Shown one piece after another: positions 59,004 through 64,000 of a stretch of DNA of 64,000 bases. The position numbers and the translations under genes are program-made. The notes beneath the pieces are model-generated. The model worked only from the letters and a program-made list of their open reading frames with translations, did no database searches and was not told the DNA's origin. Where the stretch lies: NCBI RefSeq assembly GCF_002931235.1, contig NZ_PSTT01000121.1, forward strand, positions 1 to 64,000. Direction: 5' to 3'. Source of the stretch: Subtercola sp. Z020 (GTDB lineage: Bacteria > Actinomycetota > Actinomycetes > Actinomycetales > Microbacteriaceae). Positions within the stretch are counted from its first letter, which is position 1, and every line of letters begins with the position of its first letter.

Positions 59004-59738
59004 TCAGTCGTCGTCCTCCTCGTCCTCGTCGCCGGGCCGGGTGGCGATGCCGGTCACGGCGACCCGTTCCACACCGGGCAACTCGAGCAGGGGTGGAACG
59101 AGATCGCGAAGCGGTTGCCGGCCGATGAACCGCACATCCATCGAGATCACCGCCTGCCCGGCCCGGGTCACCCTGTCACTTCGCCGGATGGCGGTCGCGA
59201 AACCCATGGCGGTCGCGAGGGAGAGGATGTTCCGAAGTATCCCCTGCCCGTCGAGGTAGGTGATCCGGAGCACCCGTTTGCGGTCGGCGCTCGGTATCCG
59301 GCGAACCAAGGGGCCGATGACGAAGAGGGTGACCAAATGCAGAACCGTGATGAACAGGGCCAACGAGAGCATGCCCGCGCCGCAGGCCATGCCCACGGCC
59401 GCCGATTCCCAGATCGTCGCCGCGGTCGTCAGGCCGCGCACGACATCCCTGCCCTTGAAGATGACCCCGGCCCCGAGAAAGCCGATGCCGCTGACCACCT
59501 GTGCCGCGATGCGCGAGGGGTCGAGGTTCACCTCCTGGCCGAGCACCAGATCGAAGCCGTAGGCCGAGACGAGCGTGAATCCGCACGCCCCGATGCCGAC
59601 GAGCACATGGGTGCGGTATCCCGCGCTCTTCTGGCGCATCTGGCGTTCGATGCCGATCAGGGAGCACAGCGCGAAGGCGGCCAGAAGAAGCTCGAGCTCC
59701 ACCCCGCTCGTCTCGGAGAACACGCTGATCAGGGTCAT
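59004..59738 (-). CDS. MgtC/SapB family membrane protein
   Basis: This 244-residue membrane protein has the MgtC motifs CSLIGIERQMRQKSAGYRTHVLVGIGACGF and GIGFLGAGVIFKGRDVVRGLTTAATIW, with about four to five helices. A C-terminal ACT-like cytosolic domain of about 80 residues (RVLRITYLDGQGILRNILSL, then PLLELPGVERVAVTGIA) and an acidic end (DEDEEDDD) follow. In other bacteria MgtC relatives affect Mg homeostasis and F-type ATPase. It lies six bases after the phosphoesterase gene, part of the same operon. Confidence 0.9.
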   Translation of the reverse strand: MTLISVFSETSGVELELLLAAFALCSLIGIERQMRQKSAGYRTHVLVGIGACGFTLVSAYGFDLVLGQEVNLDPSRIAAQVVSGIGFLGAGVIFKGRDVVRGLTTAATIWESAAVGMACGAGMLSLALFITVLHLVTLFVIGPLVRRIPSADRKRVLRITYLDGQGILRNILSLATAMGFATAIRRSDRVTRAGQAVISMDVRFIGRQPLRDLVPPLLELPGVERVAVTGIATRPGDEDEEDDD

Positions 59739-59744
59739 CGCAGA

Positions 59745-61463
59745 TCAGGCTCCCGCGCGGGTGCTGCCGGTCGGCGAGCCCGCCAGCGACAGGCCGCCGG
59801 TCTGCAACAGGGAGTGCAGGGTCGACGCGGGCAGCGGCACGTACAGCTCGACGTTCCGGTCACTCGCGTGCCCTTCGGCGCTCAGGCCGCCCACCGAGTA
59901 CGGGTCGTTGGCGGCGGCCTCCCGGTGCAGTGCGGCGAGGTCTGCCAGCGTCGTGCCGCCGCTCGGAGCGGGATCGACCTGTGAGTCGATCATGGTGCTC
60001 CGGATGATCGCACCCCGCCCCGGGGCCACCTCGACGGTGATGCTCCGCAGTTGCACGGGCCATTCGGCCACCGAGCTCGTCGAGAGCTCCCAGAAGCCGC
60101 CCGACCCGCCGGGCCGCGGAGTGGCTGCGTTCTTGTGCGTGTGCCCAGACACCCAGAGGATCACGTTCGGGTAGCGGTGCAGAAGGGCCTCCACCTCGTC
60201 GGCCAGGTGCAGCGGCCCTGTTTCGGCCGAGGGCCGGTACCCATTGGTGAGCGTCGAGATTCCGTGGTGCGAGCAGAGAAGCACCAGGCGATCGGTCGCG
60301 TCGCCCGACTGCATGCTGCCGTCTGCGTCGACCCAGGTCGAGTGCACCTCGCGCAGTCGCTCCTCCAGCCAGCGCAGCTGGGCATCGTCGATGCAGCCGT
60401 CGACGTGGCCCGCCGGGTTGGTCGTGTCGAGGGTGATGACGCGAAGGCCCGGTACGTCGTCGTGGCAGTAGTAGGCGGTGCCGTTCCGCTCGTTGTCGAC
60501 TGTGAAACCGTGCCCGTCGGGGGTGCCGCCGGCGGCGCGGTGCTCGGCGACGTACTCCTGCTTGCTGACGATGCGCCGGTCGTTCCGCGCCTCGATGCCG
60601 ACCGACGGTCCTGTCGAGAAGACGCCTGCGTCGTCGACATAATCGGCCAGGGCGTCGCCGTCGACCGGTGCCGCTGACGGACGGTCGACGGGTTTACGAT
60701 CGCCGACGAGAAAGTCGTCGTAGCCCCGAGGGGCCGCTGCCCGACCCTGCACGAGGCAGTCGTGGTTGCCGAAGCAGGCGAGCCACGGCAGGCCGACCCC
60801 CGCCGCATCGAAGGGGAACGTCGCCGTCTCGATGGCGCCGGCGTAGCTGGGGAAGCCCCGGCGCGTCTTCCACTCGTCGGTCGTTCCGGGTTCGGGGTTC
60901 CAGTAGGACGGGTGATTCGACAGGGTGACGGTGTCCCGCAGGTTGCGGGTCGTCTCGCCGGGGCGGATGCGCCCTCCGTTCATCATCGAGAGGTACTGGC
61001 GCAGTTCGTTGATCTGCGCCGAGTCGGTGTTGTCTCCCGTCGTCACGACGAAGTCCGCCGTTCGGCCGTCGAGAGTGACACTGGCCCGCACCGTGCGGAT
61101 GATCGATTCGATCGCCTGCAGCAGGAGGAACTCCTGGGGTCGGTAGGCCGGCAGCATGCGCGACCATTCGGCATCCCCGGCGAGCCGCTGCAGGAACTCC
61201 ACCCTGCTGGGGGAGGCGAGGTCGGCCAACTGGAAGTCGGTGATGTGCAGGAACCGGCTGAGCGTCTCTCGCTGGGCATCCCAGCCGCTGATGCCGTCGG
61301 TCCCATCGGTTTCGTCGCCGAGAAGCTCGGTGCGTCGCAGGTGATTCTCCCCGGGTGCGTACTCGAGCCGGCGGTAGCCGCCCTCTCCCGGTGCGCTCTT
61401 CACGATGACGCGCTCGGTGGTGTCGACCGCCTCGGTCGGGGTTGTCGGGTGGATCTCAGACAC
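59745..61463 (-). CDS. TIGR03767-type metallophosphoesterase
   Basis: This 572-residue enzyme belongs to the metallophosphoesterase family of the PPA1498 type. The dimetal-site blocks are LHITDFQLADL, VVTTGDNTDSAQ, GNHDCLVQGR, VLLCSHHGISTLT and WVSGHTHKNAA. The first block has DFQ where DxH is usual. There is no signal peptide, so it acts in the cytosol or leaves by another path. The GTG at 61463 overlaps the MFS stop by eight bases. Substrate unknown, presumably a phosphodiester or phosphomonoester imported by the MFS protein. Confidence 0.87.
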   Translation of the reverse strand: MSEIHPTTPTEAVDTTERVIVKSAPGEGGYRRLEYAPGENHLRRTELLGDETDGTDGISGWDAQRETLSRFLHITDFQLADLASPSRVEFLQRLAGDAEWSRMLPAYRPQEFLLLQAIESIIRTVRASVTLDGRTADFVVTTGDNTDSAQINELRQYLSMMNGGRIRPGETTRNLRDTVTLSNHPSYWNPEPGTTDEWKTRRGFPSYAGAIETATFPFDAAGVGLPWLACFGNHDCLVQGRAAAPRGYDDFLVGDRKPVDRPSAAPVDGDALADYVDDAGVFSTGPSVGIEARNDRRIVSKQEYVAEHRAAGGTPDGHGFTVDNERNGTAYYCHDDVPGLRVITLDTTNPAGHVDGCIDDAQLRWLEERLREVHSTWVDADGSMQSGDATDRLVLLCSHHGISTLTNGYRPSAETGPLHLADEVEALLHRYPNVILWVSGHTHKNAATPRPGGSGGFWELSTSSVAEWPVQLRSITVEVAPGRGAIIRSTMIDSQVDPAPSGGTTLADLAALHREAAANDPYSVGGLSAEGHASDRNVELYVPLPASTLHSLLQTGGLSLAGSPTGSTRAGA

Positions 61464-62790
61464 GCACGGTCTCCTCTTCTTTGTTGATGTCCTCCAGGCT
61501 CCGGCCCTTCGTCTCGGGCGCGAGCACGACGCAGATCGCGAGCCCTGCGGCCCCGACCGCTGCGAAGAACCACAGAGCGACGTTGTTGCCCCAGATCGCC
61601 ACGAAGTTCGGGAAGACCAGAACGCCGAGAATGGATCCGATGCGGCTGACCGAGGTGGCGAATCCGGCACCGGTCGCCCGGATCGAGGTGGGGAACAGCT
61701 CGGTCGGATAGACGAAGTTCAGAATGCCGCCGCCCGAGTTCGCGAACAGCACCGCCGCACTGAAGAGAACGATCAGAAAGGTGAGGGTCGGGGTGAGGTT
61801 GACGGCCAGAACGATCAGCGACAGGGTGAGTCCCGCGAACGACGTGATGATGAGCGGGCGGCGACCCCATCGGTCGACCAGATTCATCCCGATCAGCGAG
61901 CCGATGAGACCCAGAAGCGCGACCAGCCCGGAGCCGATCAGAGTGACCGCCCTGTCGCCGTTGGTGAGCGGCGCGAGAATCGTCGGGGTGTACATCGAGA
62001 TTCCGTAGTACGCCGTGGCGTAGCAGAACCAGAAGCCGCAGACGAAGAAGGTGCGCTTTCTGAGCGTCTTCGAGAAGAGGAACCGCAGCTGCTGCTTGCC
62101 CGCCTTCGCGGGCTCGAATGCGGGGAGGGTCGCGTCTCCGGTGATCTGCATCATCACCTGGTGGGCCTCCTCCTCGCGGCCCTTCGAGATCAGCCAGCGA
62201 GGGGACTCGGGGAGCTTCAGGCGGAAGAAGAAGACGACTAATGCGAAGACCGCGCCGACGAGCAGCAGCCCACGCCAGGCGAAGTCACCGAGGGGGAGCA
62301 GCGCCAGGCCCACCAGGTACGCGACGACCGCGCCGATGAACCACATCGCGCCGAGGAACGTGCTGTGGCTGCCGCGCCGCTTGTTCGACGCGAACTCCGA
62401 CACGAGCGTGGCCGAGATCGGGTAGTCGGCGCCGATTCCCACGCCCAGCAGGAAGCGGAACACGATCAGCTGCCAGACATCCATCGAGAAAGCGCTCAGC
62501 CCGGCGAACACGACGAACGCCAGAAGATCGACCACGTACATCGCCTTCCGCCCGAACCGGTCGGTGAGATTGCCGAGCCAGCTCGCCCCGATGAACGAAC
62601 CGATGATGGCCGAGGAGACCAGCAGGCTCTTCTGCAGCGGGTCCACATCCCAGTCGCTGGCGATCAGCGGCAGTGCCACGGCGATGACGGTCAGGTCGAA
62701 CCCGTCGAGAAAAGTGCCGCCGGCCGAGAGGAACGTCACCCGCCGTTGGAACCGCTGCACCTTCGGACTCTCCAGTCCTTCAAGCGTCAT
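61456..62790 (-). CDS. MFS transporter, sugar/aromatic-acid or organophosphate type
   Basis: This 444-residue transporter has FLSAGGTFLDGFDLTVIAVALPLI in helix 1, GNLTDRFGRKAMYVVDL and the centre motif LPESPRWLISKGREEEAHQVMM. The C-terminal PTELFPTSIRATGAGFATSVSRIG and LAPETKGRSLEDIN complete the sugar-porter-like pattern. Of two near ATGs I take 62790, since AAGGAGG then has a 7-base spacing. From 62796 it would be one base. It heads the operon with a metallophosphoesterase, MgtC and LacI. Confidence 0.88.
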   Translation of the reverse strand: MTLEGLESPKVQRFQRRVTFLSAGGTFLDGFDLTVIAVALPLIASDWDVDPLQKSLLVSSAIIGSFIGASWLGNLTDRFGRKAMYVVDLLAFVVFAGLSAFSMDVWQLIVFRFLLGVGIGADYPISATLVSEFASNKRRGSHSTFLGAMWFIGAVVAYLVGLALLPLGDFAWRGLLLVGAVFALVVFFFRLKLPESPRWLISKGREEEAHQVMMQITGDATLPAFEPAKAGKQQLRFLFSKTLRKRTFFVCGFWFCYATAYYGISMYTPTILAPLTNGDRAVTLIGSGLVALLGLIGSLIGMNLVDRWGRRPLIITSFAGLTLSLIVLAVNLTPTLTFLIVLFSAAVLFANSGGGILNFVYPTELFPTSIRATGAGFATSVSRIGSILGVLVFPNFVAIWGNNVALWFFAAVGAAGLAICVVLAPETKGRSLEDINKEEETVRV

Positions 62791-62835
62791 TCCCATACCT
62801 CCTTGTACGGACCAGGCCCGGTCTCCCCAGCCTGC

Positions 62836-62851
62836 TCTAAATCGATTTAGA
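62836..62851. promoter_or_regulatory. Perfect LacI-type operator TCTAAATCGATTTAGA
   Basis: A 16-base perfect palindrome with a central CG lies 46 bases upstream of the MFS gene start. Its form matches LacI-family operators. The only LacI gene of this unit (57916-58971) is at the operon end. It also faces the divergent SGNH hydrolase at 62911. Confidence 0.65.
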
Positions 62852-62910
62852 AAGAGTAGGTCACCTCCCTCGCGCCGTCAATCCCCCTCTGCCCTCAGTA
62901 CGATGAAGCC

Positions 62911-63861
62911 GTGTTCATCGAGACGCCCCAGGTCACCCGCCGCGCCGTCGTCGGCGCTGCGTGGTCGGCCCCGCTCGTGGCCGCGCTGGTCGCCGTGCCG
63001 GCCACCGCGAGCAGTACCCCCGAGACCGGCTTCGCCTGCCTGGGTGACTCGCTCACGGCAGACGGCGGGTTCGGCGATGTGGTGGCGGATGCGTTCGGCT
63101 GGCAGCACGCGAACCTCGGCGTTTCGGGGCAGACCTCCACAGAGGTCGCGTTCCGGTTCGGTGCGCTCCCGCTCGCGGTGACCGTCGACGGAATGCGGAT
63201 GCCCGGCAGCGGCCCCGTCGTCGTCGACACGCTCGATCCGGCAACGAGCTACCGCGCGGGAGGTGCGACGTCGAAACCGTTCCGGTACGACGCCGAGCTG
63301 ATGGGCATCCCGGGCACCTTCACCGAAGACGCCTCACACGACCCGCCGCGGCTGAGCTTCACCCGCACCGACGCGGGCGATGCCGTGGCCGTTCCCGACG
63401 GGTCGACGTTGCGCGGAACCCAGGGCGACGCCTACCGTTCCGACCCGATCACGATCTGGGTGGGGCGGAACAACATCGCCGCCCAGGCCGACGTGCTGCG
63501 GGACATCGATGCGATCGTCGCCTCACTCGCTCCGAAGAACTCCCGGTTCCTGGTCTTCTCGGTGACGAACAGCCAGCACGAGCCCTCCGGGTCGGTCGGC
63601 TACGGCCAGATCGCCGCCACCAACGCCGCGATCGAGGCGAAGTACCCGGGCAACTACCTCGATGTGCGCCGCTACCTGATCGACCACGGGCTGGCCCAGG
63701 CCGGGCTCACGCCGACCGCGGCCGACCTGGCGGCGATCAGCGAAGACAGGGTGCCGCCGCAGCTGCACCGCGACGTCATCCACTTCACGGACGAGGCGCA
63801 GAAGGTGATCGGGCACTACGCGACCGTGGTGATGCTCGCCAAACGCTGGAAGCTGCGCTGA
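62911..63861 (+). CDS. Exported SGNH/GDSL hydrolase
   Basis: This 316-residue protein has an N-terminal Tat-like signal (QVTRRAVVGAAWSAPLVAALVAVPATAS, residues about 8-35). The nucleophile Ser is in CLGDSLTADGG, the oxyanion Asn in NLGVSGQTS, and the catalytic Asp-His pair in DVIHFTDEAQ near residue 290. Such enzymes are esterases or carbohydrate deacetylases. The GTG at 62911 gives the family-like start. It is divergent from the MFS-operon. An insert of about 100 residues between blocks I and III may make up the substrate site. Confidence 0.86.
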   Translation: MFIETPQVTRRAVVGAAWSAPLVAALVAVPATASSTPETGFACLGDSLTADGGFGDVVADAFGWQHANLGVSGQTSTEVAFRFGALPLAVTVDGMRMPGSGPVVVDTLDPATSYRAGGATSKPFRYDAELMGIPGTFTEDASHDPPRLSFTRTDAGDAVAVPDGSTLRGTQGDAYRSDPITIWVGRNNIAAQADVLRDIDAIVASLAPKNSRFLVFSVTNSQHEPSGSVGYGQIAATNAAIEAKYPGNYLDVRRYLIDHGLAQAGLTPTAADLAAISEDRVPPQLHRDVIHFTDEAQKVIGHYATVVMLAKRWKLR

Positions 63862-63880
63862 GACGGCCGACCCCCGCGGG

Positions 63881-64000
63881 TCAGGAGTAGGCGGCGACGG
63901 CGCGAGCGTAGTACTCGTCGCTCGACGTCAGGCCCGACCGCAGGCCGGAGTCACCGATCTTCAGCGCGAGGCCGACCCAGCTCGCCAAGCCCCCGGGGTC
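63881..64000 (-). CDS. C-terminal fragment of an unidentified protein
   Basis: Only 39 C-terminal residues and the TGA are in the window (DPGGLASWVGLALKIGDSG... to ...YYARAVAAYS). They are helix-like and show no motif I can assign. It converges on the SGNH hydrolase, with 19 bases between the stops. Confidence 0.5.
   Translation of the reverse strand, partial: DPGGLASWVGLALKIGDSGLRSGLTSSDEYYARAVAAYS

Noticed and set aside
1-64000. tRNA, rRNA, CRISPR, transposase or phage genes
   Set aside because: I found no cloverleaf, array of spaced repeats, DDE/serine recombinase motif or terminal inverted repeats in the sequence I read; short ncRNAs could be missed.

Overview
The window is a GC-rich, densely packed actinobacterial chromosome segment. 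I infer Microbacteriaceae or a close relative. The reasons are very high third-position GC, many GTG starts, 4-base ATGA/GTGA gene overlaps, an abundance of LacI, IclR and TetR regulators, an AfsR/SARP regulator, a MenA homologue, an LCP cell-wall protein and a deazaflavin/flavin split-barrel protein. I saw no tRNA, rRNA, insertion sequence, prophage or CRISPR array, and no stretch longer than about 280 bases lacks a gene.

Region 1 (1-9.7 kb) is a catabolic cluster for an aromatic or 2-hydroxy acid. It holds an FAH-family hydrolase (cut by the window edge), an MHS-type transporter, a GlcD-like FAD dehydrogenase overlapping a ThDP-dependent 2-oxoacid decarboxylase-like enzyme, an IclR regulator, a 3-hydroxybenzoate 4-monooxygenase (MobA) homologue and an overlapping aldehyde dehydrogenase. 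Two promoter regions share the palindromic core ATCGTATACGAT, and two IclR-like sites lie between iclR and mobA.

Region 2 (9.7-13.9 kb) is a minus-strand operon of CoA-transferase, enoyl-CoA hydratase and MHS transporter, with two TGGATCGATCCA-like operators in front. Region 3 (13.9-19.9 kb) has two tandem LacI regulators, a sugar-phosphate isomerase-like TIM barrel and a DUF993 protein, divergent from an SDR and a glycerate kinase. Two GTAAGGCCTTAC-like operators sit in the divergent promoter. This looks like a sugar-acid pathway ending in glycerate.

Region 4 (19.9-34.5 kb) is mixed accessory content: a GNAT protein, an N-terminally truncated glycosyltransferase, a TetX-like monooxygenase, MFS transporters, SnoaL-like and AraC proteins, a degenerate PNPOx-like gene, a polytopic membrane protein, a TetR-controlled SDR/MFS/SDR operon and a metallo-beta-lactamase-fold hydrolase. 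Region 5 (34.5-48 kb) contains an LCP protein, a SARP regulator, a BBE-like oxidase, a SnoaL-like protein, an acyl-CoA dehydrogenase-like flavoprotein, another metallo-hydrolase, PAP2, MenA, two divergent glycosyltransferases, an aromatic-ring hydroxylase and its TetR. Together they resemble a small uncharacterised specialised-metabolite cluster without an obvious PKS or NRPS.

Region 6 (48-53.1 kb) is a translationally coupled operon of an amino-acid ABC importer, a class V aminotransferase and RidA, divergent from a YheO/DauR-like regulator. I infer that it handles a D- or unusual amino acid. Region 7 (53.2-64 kb) carries two coupled small acidic ORFs, a patatin-like protein, a short UvrA paralogue lacking the UvrB-binding domain, and an unknown 89-residue protein. 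It also has a split-barrel oxidoreductase, an operon (MFS, metallophosphoesterase, MgtC, LacI) behind a perfect LacI-type operator, an exported SGNH hydrolase and a gene fragment running off the right edge.
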